From the NCBI GenBank assembly GCA_016744115.1, contig JADGEZ010000001.1:1-64000 (forward strand): a DNA stretch of 64,000 nt. Direction: 5' to 3'. The notes beneath the pieces were generated by a model. The model saw nothing but the letters and a program-made list of their open reading frames with translations, had not been told where the DNA came from and searched no databases. This DNA comes from Sulfurimonas sp. (GTDB lineage Bacteria; Campylobacterota; Campylobacteria; Campylobacterales; Sulfurimonadaceae). The position numbers and the translations under genes were made by a program. This document shows positions 10,998 to 21,289 of the stretch, piece by piece; the stretch's first letter is position 1; every line of letters starts with the position of its first letter.

Positions 10998-12206
10998 TTA
11001 ATCCAAAAATTCTTTTTCGAGGGCGATTAAATCATCAAATGTTTCTCGTTTTCTGATAAGTCTTGCCTCGCCATTTTCAAGTGCTACTTCTGCACTTCTT
11101 CCTCGTGTATTATAGTTACTTCCCATACCAAAACCATACGCACCAGCACTATGAACTACTACTAAATCATTATGAGAGAGTTCAGGCAGAGGATAATCTT
11201 TTGCAAAAAAATCACCACTCTCACACACTGGTCCAACAATATCAACAGCACGAACATCAGATTTAGAGTCTGTCACCGCTTCTATCTTGTGATAAGCACT
11301 ATACAAGGCTGGACGGAGTAGATCATTCATAGCCCCATCAATGACTAAAAATTTCTTTTCGCCATTTTGTTTTTCATATAAAACTTTTGACACAAAATAT
11401 CCAGCATTTGCCGTTAAAAATCTGCCTGGTTCACAAATAACTGTTAAGTCTAAACCTTTTAAAGTAGCCAAAATTGCCTGTGCGTACTCATAAGTATCTA
11501 TAAGGTTTTCATCCTTATATTTGATGCCAAGCCCACCACCGACATCAAAAAACTTCAGTTGTATCTTAAGATTTTGCAATGAACGAACTAAATCAGCTAC
11601 TATCTCAGCGGACTCATAAATGGGTTTTAATTCTGTTAGTTGAGACCCTATATGAAAATGAATACCAACTGGATTTAAGTTTTGAGAGTTATTTGCTTTG
11701 ATATACATTCTTTTTGCAGTACCTAAATCAACTCCAAACTTGTTATCGTGTAATCCTGTAGAGATATATGGATGTGTTTGTGGGTCAATGTTTGGATTTA
11801 CTCTAATGCTAATACGACAAGTTGTATCTAAGTCTTTTGCGATTATCTCTACACGACTTAGTTCAGCTTCACTCTCGACATTGATATAAAGAATATCTTT
11901 TTCTATCGCTTGGCGAATCTCATCATCTGTTTTCCCAACACCTGAAAAAATAATTTTATATGCTGGAATCCCTGCTAAAAATGCACGGTGAACTTCACCT
12001 ATGGAAACACAATCAGCACCACTTCCAAGTTTTGCAAAATGTCTAATCACACTAAGATTTGAATTTGCTTTTACTGCATAACAAAGGATTGATTTTCTAG
12101 CTTTAAAGGCATCTTTTAACTCTGTGTATTGAGAGGACATATAATCTAAATCATATATATAAAGCGGTGTTTTATACTCACTTACTAATTTTTTAAAATC
12201 AATCAT
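10998..12206 (-). CDS. lysA: diaminopimelate decarboxylase
   Basis: PLP decarboxylase motifs YAVKANSNLSVI, HFHIGSQL, EPGRFL; internal ATG (MIDFKKLVSEYKTPLYIYD) preferred start. Confidence 0.95.
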   Translation of the reverse strand: MIDFKKLVSEYKTPLYIYDLDYMSSQYTELKDAFKARKSILCYAVKANSNLSVIRHFAKLGSGADCVSIGEVHRAFLAGIPAYKIIFSGVGKTDDEIRQAIEKDILYINVESEAELSRVEIIAKDLDTTCRISIRVNPNIDPQTHPYISTGLHDNKFGVDLGTAKRMYIKANNSQNLNPVGIHFHIGSQLTELKPIYESAEIVADLVRSLQNLKIQLKFFDVGGGLGIKYKDENLIDTYEYAQAILATLKGLDLTVICEPGRFLTANAGYFVSKVLYEKQNGEKKFLVIDGAMNDLLRPALYSAYHKIEAVTDSKSDVRAVDIVGPVCESGDFFAKDYPLPELSHNDLVVVHSAGAYGFGMGSNYNTRGRSAEVALENGEARLIRKRETFDDLIALEKEFLD

Positions 12207-12299
12207 AAAAATCCTAAATATATTTTTAATGATTTTATCCAAAAAGTGCTTATGTTTTTGTTATGGTAAAACTATGTGACTAAATGGATATATAAAAAT

Positions 12300-13163
12300 C
12301 TATTTTCTTAAATCTTTGATTTCTTGTATTGATAATCCTATTTTAGTAGATATAGTTTCGTTATCAAGAATATCTAATAAGTTTTTAGCTATATTTAACT
12401 TTTCTTTAAGTTTTCCTTGTTCAAGACCCTGCTTCATCCCCTGCTTCATCCCTTTTTCGGTTGCTGTATCAAGAGCGTTTTTATCATCTGCTTGTTTTAA
12501 ATCCATGGAATCATAATAATCTAACTCTTTTTTATTCCATGAATACTTATTTGCTATTTCAAAGGCTTGTTTAAATTCTTTTATATTTTCATACTCTTTT
12601 GGGATTAGGTCAAAGTTTGAGGCGTTGTTTATGAAGTATATCCATTTGTCTATAGTGGAGTTTAAGTCTTCTAGTTTTGTATCGAACTTTTTGAGTTCTA
12701 CAAAAGTAAACTCAAAATCTTTTAGATCTTGCGTCGTTGTTTCTTGGTTAATGATGAGGTGTCTTGATATATAGCTTTTGTTTTCAAACATATTAAAGTT
12801 AAGTATAGCTATATAATAAACTTTTTTAAGGTTTTTTAGTTCTTCACCTTTTTGTATTTGAGATACATACGCTTTAGAAGTGTAGTACAAACTTCTTTTA
12901 TCAAAATCACTCAAATCTTTTTTTTGCATCTCAACTATAAATTTATCACCATTTTGATTAGTAGCTTTAATATCTAGTATAGTTTCTTTGAGTTCTTTTA
13001 TGTCTGGGAGTTGATAAGGATTATCTAAAGTTACTGCTACTATAGTTTTTCCATCTTTAAAATCTAAAACACTATTTAAAAACGATATTAATATCTCTTT
13101 TTTATTTTCATTTCCAAATATTTTTTTAAAGGCTAAGTCATTTTTAGGATCTACAAATTTCAT
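12300..13163 (-). CDS. Rpn family recombination-promoting nuclease/putative transposase (PD-(D/E)XK)
   Basis: MKFVDPKNDLAFKKIFGNENKKEILISFLNSVL, DIKATNQNGDKFIVEMQ, GMKQGMKQGLEQG C-terminal repeats are characteristic of Rpn proteins. Confidence 0.9.
   Translation of the reverse strand: MKFVDPKNDLAFKKIFGNENKKEILISFLNSVLDFKDGKTIVAVTLDNPYQLPDIKELKETILDIKATNQNGDKFIVEMQKKDLSDFDKRSLYYTSKAYVSQIQKGEELKNLKKVYYIAILNFNMFENKSYISRHLIINQETTTQDLKDFEFTFVELKKFDTKLEDLNSTIDKWIYFINNASNFDLIPKEYENIKEFKQAFEIANKYSWNKKELDYYDSMDLKQADDKNALDTATEKGMKQGMKQGLEQGKLKEKLNIAKNLLDILDNETISTKIGLSIQEIKDLRK
12427..12450. repeat. 12-nt tandem duplication (CCCTGCTTCATC x2) inside the Rpn gene C-terminus
   Basis: Direct reading: ccctgcttcatc|ccctgcttcatc, encodes MKQG MKQG. 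Confidence 0.9.
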
Positions 13164-13221
13164 TGTTTGCCTTGATTTGTTTTCTTTTATTATAGCTTAG
13201 TTTTATGAATTTATTTTTCTA

Positions 13222-13295
13222 GTCATTGAGTGCTTGACACGGAATCTTATTGTGTTTGATTGTGTGACTAGACTCCCAGTCAAGCTGAGAGTGAC
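13222..13295. repeat. short imperfect inverted-repeat element (GTCA...TGAC type), copy 1
   Basis: gtcattgagtgcttgacacggaatct ... agactcccagtcaagctgagagtgac; the two ends are diverged inverted copies and align with the 38771-38828 element. Confidence 0.6.
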
Positions 13296-13649
13296 GGTAT
13301 ATCAAGCTAATGGTGAAGTATTTGAACTTTTTATACAAAAAATATTTTTACATTTTTATACAACATTTAATTCTGCTTCTAGTCTTAAGATAGACTATAA
13401 AGATATGGCACTTACTTTAGTGAAGTCTAAAGGGCTTCATTTAAAAGAGTCATTTGGAGAAGATGAAAAAGGATCATTTTTAAGATACTCCTTGATGACT
13501 CTATCCTCATAGATGAAAGTGCTACACTTATAAATAGCCTTCGTAAAAAAGTATACAAAAATCTTTTTTATTATTTACTAGATTTAGATAATGAAGTTAG
13601 TTTGGATAAAGAGAAAGCTTATGAGAGAGTTGAGGGTTTGAGGGAATAG
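13296..13649 (+). pseudogene. decayed/frameshifted coding remnant
   Basis: Frame 13234-13512 (LKIDYKDMALTLVKSKGLHLKESFGEDEKG) continues in another frame as FKILLDDSILIDESATLINSLRKKVYKNLFYYLLDLDNEVSLDKEKAYERVEGLRE*; its apparent start lies within the repeat at 13222-13295. Confidence 0.5.
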
Positions 13650-13937
13650 TCAATGATTTAAAATCTAATTTTCAAACCAGTCATATTAATCTATCAAACT
13701 GCATAACTTAAGTAAGAGGACATAAATAACTTATATACTAGAGCCACTTGCATATTCCCACAAAAGCAGCTAATTTATTTTTTAATTTCTAAAAAAGTCA
13801 AATCATCTAGTATAAGATGACTGTTAAGAAATACTAACTTCTTTCTTTAATTAAATTTACAAGTAGCTCAGCTATATAAAATTTAAAGAGAATAAAAGAT
13901 ATAATTCATTCAATTAATTAATCAAAAGGCAATAAAT

Positions 13938-14537
13938 ATGACAGATGTAAATGAGTTAGAATTAGCAAAAGATGAGAACACAGCAGTGGATGTTTTACAT
14001 GCATTAGCGGGAAGTGCTAAAGAAGATATTAGAAAAAAACTTGTAGATCATCCAAATATATCTATTGAAACTTTAGATAAATTAAGTGAAGATGAGAGTC
14101 AATTTGTTCGAGTAAGAGTAGCTGCTCACATAAACACATCAGCACAAACATTAGATAAATTAGCCAAAGATGAGAGCGGATTTGTTCGAGAGTTTGTAGC
14201 AGAGCATTTAAATACATCAGTGAAGACTTTAGTGACTTTAAGTGAAGATAGACAGATAGTATCATGGGTTGCTGGAAATCCAAATACACCTTTAGAACTA
14301 TTAAAAAAACTGAGTGATGATAGAGATGAGTTTGTTCGCATATCTGTTTCCGTTAATCCAAATATATCAGATGAAATATTAGACAAGTTAAGCAAAGATG
14401 AAGATGAAAATGTCCGTGCAGCTGTTGCGAAAAATCCAAATACGCCAGTAGAAATTTTAGCTATCTTAAATAAAGATGAAAATGAGCTTGTAAGAGAGGT
14501 TGTTGGGGAAAATCCAAATACACCAAGGCTAACTTAA
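13938..14537 (+). CDS. leucine-rich-repeat-variant (LRV)/HEAT-like solenoid protein
   Basis: Tandem ~26-aa units of form VRxxVAxNPNTPxEILxxLSKDEDEF; no cysteines. Confidence 0.75.
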   Translation: MTDVNELELAKDENTAVDVLHALAGSAKEDIRKKLVDHPNISIETLDKLSEDESQFVRVRVAAHINTSAQTLDKLAKDESGFVREFVAEHLNTSVKTLVTLSEDRQIVSWVAGNPNTPLELLKKLSDDRDEFVRISVSVNPNISDEILDKLSKDEDENVRAAVAKNPNTPVEILAILNKDENELVREVVGENPNTPRLT

Positions 14538-14544
14538 AAGAAGT

Positions 14545-14570
14545 AACTAAAGGGGAAAATTCCTTTAGTT
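14545..14570 (+). terminator. hairpin after the LRV gene
   Basis: Perfect 9-bp stem aactaaagg...cctttagtt with 8-nt loop, just 3' of the LRV stop codon. Confidence 0.5.
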
Positions 14571-14837
14571 AAGTAATAGGGCATAAATAACTTCATAGCT
14601 AATGAAAAGATACACTGCAAGGTACAAGGCGAAAGTTCGCAGGAGCTACTAGTAGCTTTAAGAACTTTTAACGCAGTAGATTGTAGTGTATCTTTTCACC
14701 CTACGGGCATCATTTAAAAGGATTATCTTCTTCGTTGAACTTAACTTAACGATACTAGTATCGCCAAGTCAAATTCGCCTTGAATCTAAACCTTTTAAAT
14801 GATGTTAGCTATGAAGTTATTTATGCCCTATTACTTA
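14570..14837. repeat. 268-bp compound inverted-repeat element (two-arm, MITE/cruciform-like), copy 1
   Basis: Outer IR taagtaatagggcataaataacttcatagctaa (14570-14602) pairs with 14805-14837; inner arm 1 gaaaagatacactgcaa/ttgtagtgtatcttttc (14604-14620/14681-14697); inner arm 2 atcatttaaaagg/ccttttaaatgat (14709-14721/14791-14803); central palindromes agctactagtagct and cgatactagtatcg. Confidence 0.9.
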
Positions 14838-14851
14838 GTATTATTTAAAAA

Positions 14852-15448
14852 CTATAACTTAGCTTCGTGTTTGCCAAGGTATTCAGCTACACCCTCAGTT
14901 GTTGCTTTCATACCCTCATCACCTTTTACCCAACCAGCAGGACAAACTTCACCGTGTTCATCAGTAAACTGCATAGTATCTACCATTCTTAACATCTCGT
15001 CGATATTTCTTCCAAGCGGTAAGTCATTTACTACTGCATGACGAACAACTCCTTTAGCATCAATTAAAAATGAACCACGCAAAGCTACAGCTCCGCCAAA
15101 AAGAACATCATAATCTTTAGAAATTTGTTTTGTAAGGTCAGCTACTAGAGGATACCCTACTCTTCCTATGCCACCATTATCAATTGCAGTTTCTCTCCAC
15201 GCAAAGTGAGAAAATTGGCTATCTACAGATACACCGATAACATTTACACCACGATCTTTAAAGTCTTTAAGTCTGTGATCAAAAGCGATAAGTTCTGAGG
15301 GACATACAAAAGTAAAGTCTAGTGGATAAAAAAATAAAACTGTACCTTTTTCACCCATATTTTCTGATAATTTGAAGTCATCAACGATTGAACCGTCACC
15401 TAAAACTGTTGTTGCTGTAAAGTCTGGAGCTTGATTTGTTACTAACAT
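14852..15448 (-). CDS. 2-Cys peroxiredoxin (AhpC/TSA family)
   Basis: FYPLDFTFVCPSELIAF and HGEVCPAGW motifs. Confidence 0.95.
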   Translation of the reverse strand: MLVTNQAPDFTATTVLGDGSIVDDFKLSENMGEKGTVLFFYPLDFTFVCPSELIAFDHRLKDFKDRGVNVIGVSVDSQFSHFAWRETAIDNGGIGRVGYPLVADLTKQISKDYDVLFGGAVALRGSFLIDAKGVVRHAVVNDLPLGRNIDEMLRMVDTMQFTDEHGEVCPAGWVKGDEGMKATTEGVAEYLGKHEAKL

Positions 15449-15631
15449 ATAATTTCCTTTTTTGTTTCGTTAATGGAATATTAACAAAAAATCCTTAATT
15501 AAATTTTGGATTGACAAAAGTAATGTTTAATTTAAAGTAAAACTTATTAAAAGATAATTTTTATTATTTAAAACTCGCTATAATTCGCTTGATTTATGGA
15601 GCTAGACTCTATATCTCAATAAGGAAAATCG

Positions 15632-16789
15632 ATGACAAAAGAGTATATATTTACTTCAGAGTCTGTAACAGAGGGACACCCTGATAAGATGGCAGATCAA
15701 ATCAGTGATGCAATTTTGGATTATATTATTGAAAAAGACCCACAAGCACGAGTTGCTTGTGAGACATTAGTGTCAAATGGTTTTTGTGTAATTGCAGGCG
15801 AATTAAAGACAACGGCGTATGCCCCTATGCAAGAGATAGCAAGAAAGGTTATTCAAGAGATAGGTTATACTGATGCAACCTATGGTTTTGATTACCGCTC
15901 TGCTGCTGTTTTAAACGGTATAGGAGAACAATCACCTGATATTAATCAAGGTGTTGATCAAGAAAATGGCGAGATAGGTGCTGGTGATCAAGGTTTAATG
16001 TTTGGTTATGCTTGTCGTGAAACAGATGTTTTGATGCCTTTGCCTATACACTTAGCACATCGTTTAACACAAAGACTTGCTGAGGTAAGAAAAGAGGGGA
16101 TAGTTCCTTATTTACGTCCTGATGGTAAAGCACAAATATCTGTGAAGTATGTTGGAGATAAACCAGTTTCTATTGATACTGTAGTGATTTCTACACAACA
16201 TGCTCCAGATGTTTCACAAGAGCAAATTCGAAAAGATATGATTGCCGAGGTAATACGAGAAGTTATCCCATCCGATATGATAGATGAAAATACAATCTTT
16301 CACATAAACCCAACTGGAAAATTTGTAATAGGTGGTCCTCAAGGAGATGCAGGACTCACTGGGAGAAAAATCATAGTAGATTCTTATGGTGGTTCATGTC
16401 CTCATGGTGGAGGAGCATTTTCTGGTAAAGATCCTACTAAAGTAGATAGAAGTGCTGCCTATGCTGCTCGTCATGTTGCCAAAAATCTTGTAGCAGCAGG
16501 AGCTTGCGATAAGATAACTATTCAAGTTGCTTATGCTATAGGTGTTGTGCAACCTGTATCTATCATGGTAGATACTCATGGAACAGGAAAAGTAGATGAA
16601 GCCAAGATAGAAGATTGCGTAAAAGAGTTATTTGATCTTTCGCCTAAGGGTATTATTAATTCTCTTGACTTATTGCGTCCAATATATAGAAAAACAGCTA
16701 CCTATGGACACTTTGGTAGAGAAGAAGATGGTTTTAACTGGGAAAGAATAGATAGAGTAGAAGATATTAAAAATTATTTGGCTTTGTAG
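15632..16789 (+). CDS. metK: S-adenosylmethionine synthetase
   Basis: [51 protein letters not shown]. Confidence 0.98.
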   Translation: MTKEYIFTSESVTEGHPDKMADQISDAILDYIIEKDPQARVACETLVSNGFCVIAGELKTTAYAPMQEIARKVIQEIGYTDATYGFDYRSAAVLNGIGEQSPDINQGVDQENGEIGAGDQGLMFGYACRETDVLMPLPIHLAHRLTQRLAEVRKEGIVPYLRPDGKAQISVKYVGDKPVSIDTVVISTQHAPDVSQEQIRKDMIAEVIREVIPSDMIDENTIFHINPTGKFVIGGPQGDAGLTGRKIIVDSYGGSCPHGGGAFSGKDPTKVDRSAAYAARHVAKNLVAAGACDKITIQVAYAIGVVQPVSIMVDTHGTGKVDEAKIEDCVKELFDLSPKGIINSLDLLRPIYRKTATYGHFGREEDGFNWERIDRVEDIKNYLAL

Positions 16790-16911
16790 TTTTATAAATA
16801 AATGGGGAATTAGTAGCAAAATTCATAATTTAATGAATAAATAAACTTCATTTTAGCTACATTTAAAAGTACAGACTGTATAGTTTGTTTACAAAATATT
16901 TAGGAGAAAAT

Positions 16912-17196
16912 ATGTCAGTAATAATTAACGACACATGTATTAACTGTGGTGCTTGTATAGATGAATGTCCAGTAGAAGCAATTGTAGATGAGGATGATAA
17001 TCCAGAAGATGAGGATATTTATTTCGTATATGCTGATAAATGTGTAGAATGTGTAGGTCATCATGATGAACCAGCATGTGCTACTGCATGTCCTACTGAG
17101 GGGTGTATCACATGGAGTTCAATAGGTGAGAGTCCAGAACATCGTGACGATATTACACAAGAGCAAAGAGACAATCTAGCAAATGTTGTAGAATAG
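16912..17196 (+). CDS. 2[4Fe-4S] ferredoxin (YfhL-like)
   Basis: CINCGACIDECPVEA and CVECVGHHDEPACATACP; ATG at 16912 preferred start. Confidence 0.9.
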   Translation: MSVIINDTCINCGACIDECPVEAIVDEDDNPEDEDIYFVYADKCVECVGHHDEPACATACPTEGCITWSSIGESPEHRDDITQEQRDNLANVVE

Positions 17197-17212
17197 TCGT
17201 ACTATTCTAGTA

Positions 17213-17233
17213 GTAGGGACTTGAAGTCCCTAC
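17213..17233. terminator. 10-bp stem hairpin between ferredoxin and ndk
   Basis: gtagggactt-g-aagtccctac perfect inverted repeat; no strong U tract. Confidence 0.45.
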
Positions 17234-17342
17234 ATATTCTCTCAATTTTCCAAAAATAAATTCTTTCTTTTCACTTTAAACATAAAAAAATACTTATTAA
17301 GATATAATTTCATTCTAATTTTATATTTATACAGGAGATTTA

Positions 17343-17756
17343 ATGGAAAGAACACTATCAATAATTAAACCAGATGCAGTTGCTAAAGGTGTTATCGGAA
17401 AAATTTTAGACAGATTTGAGAGTAATGGTCTTAAAATAGTTGCAACAAGAAAGATGCAACTTTCTCGTACTAATGCTGAAGCATTTTATGCTGTTCATGC
17501 TGAGAGACCATTTTTTGGTGATTTAGTTGATTTTATGATTTCTGGTCCAGTTGTAGTAACTGTTCTTGAGGGTAAAAATGCTATGCAGATTAACCGTGAT
17601 TTGATGGGTGCAACTAATCCTAAAGAAGCAGAAGTTGGAACTATCCGTGCAGATTTTGCTGAAAATATAGATGCGAATGCAGTCCATGGAAGCGATTCAG
17701 TTGAAAATGCTGCTATTGAGATAGCATTTTTCTTTTCAGAGAGAGACATTTCATAA
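17343..17756 (+). CDS. ndk: nucleoside diphosphate kinase
   Basis: [36 protein letters not shown]. Confidence 0.98.
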   Translation: MERTLSIIKPDAVAKGVIGKILDRFESNGLKIVATRKMQLSRTNAEAFYAVHAERPFFGDLVDFMISGPVVVTVLEGKNAMQINRDLMGATNPKEAEVGTIRADFAENIDANAVHGSDSVENAAIEIAFFFSERDIS

Positions 17757-17764
17757 TATAAATT

Positions 17765-18118
17765 ATGACAGTAACTCTTAGAAAAATAACAAAAACACCC
17801 TTAGATTTTAAAATAGAATCTGACAAAATAACTTTTAAAGGTTATTTAGAGTATCATGCTGGTAAACTAATCTTACTCAAAGCCGGTTTAGAAGGTTTAA
17901 TAAATGCCGAGTGTAGTACATGTGCGGAGGATTTTAGTCTGAATGTGGATGAAAAAGTTGAATTTTTTATCTCGGATGGTCTTTATGATGGAGATAGCAT
18001 TGATATAGATGTTGTTGAATCATTTAACTCTACTACAAACCTTGATGAACTTTTAATCTCTGAAATTGAACTCATTAAAAGCGACTATCATAGTTGTAAA
18101 GATTGTGAAAGAGGCTAA
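17765..18118 (+). CDS. DUF177/YceD-like protein upstream of rpmF
   Basis: CSTCAEDF cysteine motif and conserved position directly before rpmF. Confidence 0.75.
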   Translation: MTVTLRKITKTPLDFKIESDKITFKGYLEYHAGKLILLKAGLEGLINAECSTCAEDFSLNVDEKVEFFISDGLYDGDSIDIDVVESFNSTTNLDELLISEIELIKSDYHSCKDCERG

Positions 18119-18191
18119 TTTAAAATCTTGCCTTATAAAAGGTTAAACAGAGTGACCTCATTGGTCTCATAAATTAAATAAAGGAAAAAAA

Positions 18192-18341
18192 ATGGCAGTA
18201 CCTAAAAGACGAGTTTCCCATTCTCGTTCAGCAAAAAGAAGAACTCACTACAAGATTACTTTAGCTAAACCAGTTAAAGATGCAGATGGAACATATAGAT
18301 TACCTCACCACATCAACCCAACTACTGGTGAGTACAAATAA
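18192..18341 (+). CDS. rpmF: 50S ribosomal protein L32
   Basis: Short ORF absent from the supplied track: [49 protein letters not shown]. Confidence 0.97.
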   Translation: MAVPKRRVSHSRSAKRRTHYKITLAKPVKDADGTYRLPHHINPTTGEYK

Positions 18342-18344
18342 ACA

Positions 18345-19349
18345 ATGGTAAAAATTGCTATTGATGCAATGGGCGGGGACTTTGGTCCTGAGCCAATTGT
18401 TAAAGGTTGTGTTGCTGCCTTAAAGAAAAAAAACTTCATACCTATTCTTATAGGGAAAAAATCCGAAATTTTACCTCTGTTACCTCGACGTTATAGAGAT
18501 AAGATTTCTATTATAGAAACAGATGATGTGATTTCTATGAGTGATGCTGCTACGGATGCAATCAAAAGAAAACAAAGTACTATTTACAAAGCTATAGAGA
18601 TGGTAAAAAATGGGGAAGCTGACGGTGTCGTTTCCGCTGGACATAGTGGTGCAACTATGACTCTTGCTACTCTTCGTCTTGGTCGTCTAAAGGGAGTATC
18701 TCGTCCAGCTTTAATTACCTTTATGCCAACCGTGAAGGGTCGCAGAACTGTTGTTTTAGATGTTGGAGCTAATGTTGATTCTAAACCTGAGCATCTTGTA
18801 CAGTTTGCAATTATGGGTGCTTGTTATGCTCGTGATGTTATGGGTTATGACAATCCTAAAATTGGTCTCTTAGCAAACGGTGAAGAGGAAACTAAAGGAA
18901 ATGAAGTAACAAAGGTAGCTCATAAGCTACTCAAAAACTATGACGGTTTTATAGGGAATGTTGAAGGTGGAGATATTTTCAATGGCTCTTGTGATGTTAT
19001 TACATGCGATGGATTTATAGGAAACTTAATTCTTAAAACTAGTGAGGGTGTGGCATCAACGATAAGTTATTTGATAAAAGATTATATACGAAAATCACCT
19101 ATTGCCATTACTGGGGCACTTTTAATGAGAAAAGTATTTAGACTTCTCAAAAAAGAGATTGATTATGCTGAAGTTGGTGGAGCACCCCTTATTGGTATAA
19201 AAGGTTGTGCGATTGTGAGTCATGGCAAGAGCAATGCAAAAGCTATGGAAAATGCAATTTATCAAGCAATTTCGTATGTTGATAATCATGTTAATGATCA
19301 TATTTTAGAAAGGCTAGAAGAATATACTCAAACGATTAAGGAACTATAA
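18345..19349 (+). CDS. plsX: phosphate acyltransferase PlsX
   Basis: [28 protein letters not shown]. Confidence 0.97.
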   Translation: MVKIAIDAMGGDFGPEPIVKGCVAALKKKNFIPILIGKKSEILPLLPRRYRDKISIIETDDVISMSDAATDAIKRKQSTIYKAIEMVKNGEADGVVSAGHSGATMTLATLRLGRLKGVSRPALITFMPTVKGRRTVVLDVGANVDSKPEHLVQFAIMGACYARDVMGYDNPKIGLLANGEEETKGNEVTKVAHKLLKNYDGFIGNVEGGDIFNGSCDVITCDGFIGNLILKTSEGVASTISYLIKDYIRKSPIAITGALLMRKVFRLLKKEIDYAEVGGAPLIGIKGCAIVSHGKSNAKAMENAIYQAISYVDNHVNDHILERLEEYTQTIKEL

Positions 19350-20347
19350 TGGCTTATGCTGCATTTCGCTCTATTGGTGCTTATGTCCCAAGTAAAATCT
19401 TAACAAATGACGATCTCTCGAAAATGGTTGATACTACTGATGAATGGATTAGTAAAAGAACGGGTATTAAAGAGAGACATATCGCAGAAGAAAATGAGAC
19501 TACAAGCGACCTCGGAGTTGAGGCAGCAAAATTAGCAATACAGCGAAGCGGAATTGATAAAAGTGAGATTGACCTTGTGATTTGTGCGACTATTTCACCT
19601 GATTATTTTTGTATGCCTTCTACTGCAACTATTATCTCTAAAAAACTTGAACTTAATCCCGTAATGGCATTTGATATTTCAGCTGCTTGTACTGGTTTTG
19701 TATATATTTTAGGTATCGCAAAAGCATTTATTGAATCAGGGATGAAAAAAAATGTACTTATAATCGGAGCTGAGAAATTATCAGCTATTACAGATTATAC
19801 TGATCGTGGAACTTGTATATTATTTGGTGATGGAGCTGGGGCTGCTATTATTTCAGCAACACAAAATAAAGATGAAGCGATTATAGATGTGCATACTGGT
19901 GCAGATGGTACTTATGCTGATTTACTTATGACACCAAATGGTGGTACAGGTTCTCCTCATGACAACCTTGAAGCAGAAGCTGGCACTTGTTTTATGCAGA
20001 TGAAAGGGAACGAGACTTTCAAAGTTGCTGTTCGTACACTCACAAAAGATGTCAAAGAGATTCTCCAAGCCAATGATATAAAAAGTGATGATGTAAAACA
20101 TTTTATTCCACATCAAGCAAATTATAGAATCATTAAAGCTGTTGGAGATGCCTTAAAGATGAAAGAAGAACAGGTTGTACTAACGGTTGCAAAATATGGT
20201 AATACCTCTGGAGCATCAATTCCTATGGCAGTCAATGATATCTATGAGCAAGGAAAACTAAAGTTAGGTGATTTAATGCTTTTTGATGCTTTTGGTGGCG
20301 GTCTTACTTGGGGTTCAGCACTTATTCCTTTTTCACCTTTAAAGTAG
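19349..20347 (+). CDS. fabH: beta-ketoacyl-ACP synthase III
   Basis: [27 protein letters not shown]. Confidence 0.97.
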   Translation: MAYAAFRSIGAYVPSKILTNDDLSKMVDTTDEWISKRTGIKERHIAEENETTSDLGVEAAKLAIQRSGIDKSEIDLVICATISPDYFCMPSTATIISKKLELNPVMAFDISAACTGFVYILGIAKAFIESGMKKNVLIIGAEKLSAITDYTDRGTCILFGDGAGAAIISATQNKDEAIIDVHTGADGTYADLLMTPNGGTGSPHDNLEAEAGTCFMQMKGNETFKVAVRTLTKDVKEILQANDIKSDDVKHFIPHQANYRIIKAVGDALKMKEEQVVLTVAKYGNTSGASIPMAVNDIYEQGKLKLGDLMLFDAFGGGLTWGSALIPFSPLK

Positions 20348-20360
20348 CACTTGAAATCTT

Positions 20361-20870
20361 ATGAAAAATATTATACTTATTGGTTTCATGGGTGTAGGTA
20401 AAGGGAGTATCGCTAGAGAAATAGTGAAAAACTCTTCTTATATGGCGATTGACACTGATGACTTAATTGAAAGTATGCAAAACAAAAAAATTAAACAAAT
20501 CTTTAAAGAAGATGGCGAGGTTTATTTTCGCCAATTAGAAAAAAATGTTTCCTTATGGCTTGAAAAAAGTGTTAAAAGTACGCTTATTTCAACTGGAGGT
20601 GGTTTTTATAAGGTTAAAAATTTAAAAAAAATTGCCACAGTTGTTTTTCTTGATTCTCCTTTTGATAAAATTATTAAACGCATCAAAGAGCATCCAAACG
20701 CAAAAGCAAAATTTAAAAAAAGACCCTTACTGAGTGACCTAAAAGCCGCTAAGGAACTTTATAAGAAAAGACGTCCCGAATATTTAAAATTAGCGGATAT
20801 AGTTATAGATGTGAGTGATAAAACAGCACTCAATTGTACAAAAGAGATTCTTAAAAAGGTAAAAAAATGA
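20361..20870 (+). CDS. aroK: shikimate kinase
   Basis: GFMGVGKGSIAREI, DTDDLIE, STGGGF. Confidence 0.92.
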   Translation: MKNIILIGFMGVGKGSIAREIVKNSSYMAIDTDDLIESMQNKKIKQIFKEDGEVYFRQLEKNVSLWLEKSVKSTLISTGGGFYKVKNLKKIATVVFLDSPFDKIIKRIKEHPNAKAKFKKRPLLSDLKAAKELYKKRRPEYLKLADIVIDVSDKTALNCTKEILKKVKK

Positions 20871-21289
20871 AACTAAAAAAAACTATACTTGCATTATTGA
20901 TTTTGACTTCATCATTATTTTCATCCCAAATAAATTGGGCAAAAGATTTTGATAGTGGTATTGTAAAGGCTAGAAAAGTCAATAAACCTGTATTATTTGT
21001 ATTTTCTCGTCACTCGTGTCATTATTGTAGAGTCTTAGACTCAACAACATTTAAAGATAAAAAAGTAATAAGAGCATTAAATAAAGACTTTGTATCTATC
21101 ATCTCTTATTCAGATGAAAATGATTATACTCCAAGAGAATTATGGAGACCAGGTACGCCTACTTTATGGTTTTTAAATCCAAATGGCAAGCCTTTGTTTC
21201 AGCCAATTAATGGTGCGATTGATGCTCCAAATTTTTTGCAATCTCTCGCTATTGTAAAAAAAGAATTTGATTTGATTTCAGGAAAATAA
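20867..21289 (+). CDS. thioredoxin-fold periplasmic protein
   Basis: Signal peptide, then VFSRHSCHYCRVLDSTTF CxxC motif. Confidence 0.8.
   Translation: MKLKKTILALLILTSSLFSSQINWAKDFDSGIVKARKVNKPVLFVFSRHSCHYCRVLDSTTFKDKKVIRALNKDFVSIISYSDENDYTPRELWRPGTPTLWFLNPNGKPLFQPINGAIDAPNFLQSLAIVKKEFDLISGK

Noticed and set aside
14062-14395. ORFs antisense to the LRV repeat gene
   Set aside because: Their repetitive look is only the reverse complement of the LRV repeats.
14799-15041. 80-aa ORF starting inside the compound element
   Set aside because: Antisense to the peroxiredoxin gene; start created by the inverted repeat.
15449-15631. SAM riboswitch upstream of metK
   Set aside because: No recognisable SAM-I/II aptamer motifs in the AT-rich leader.
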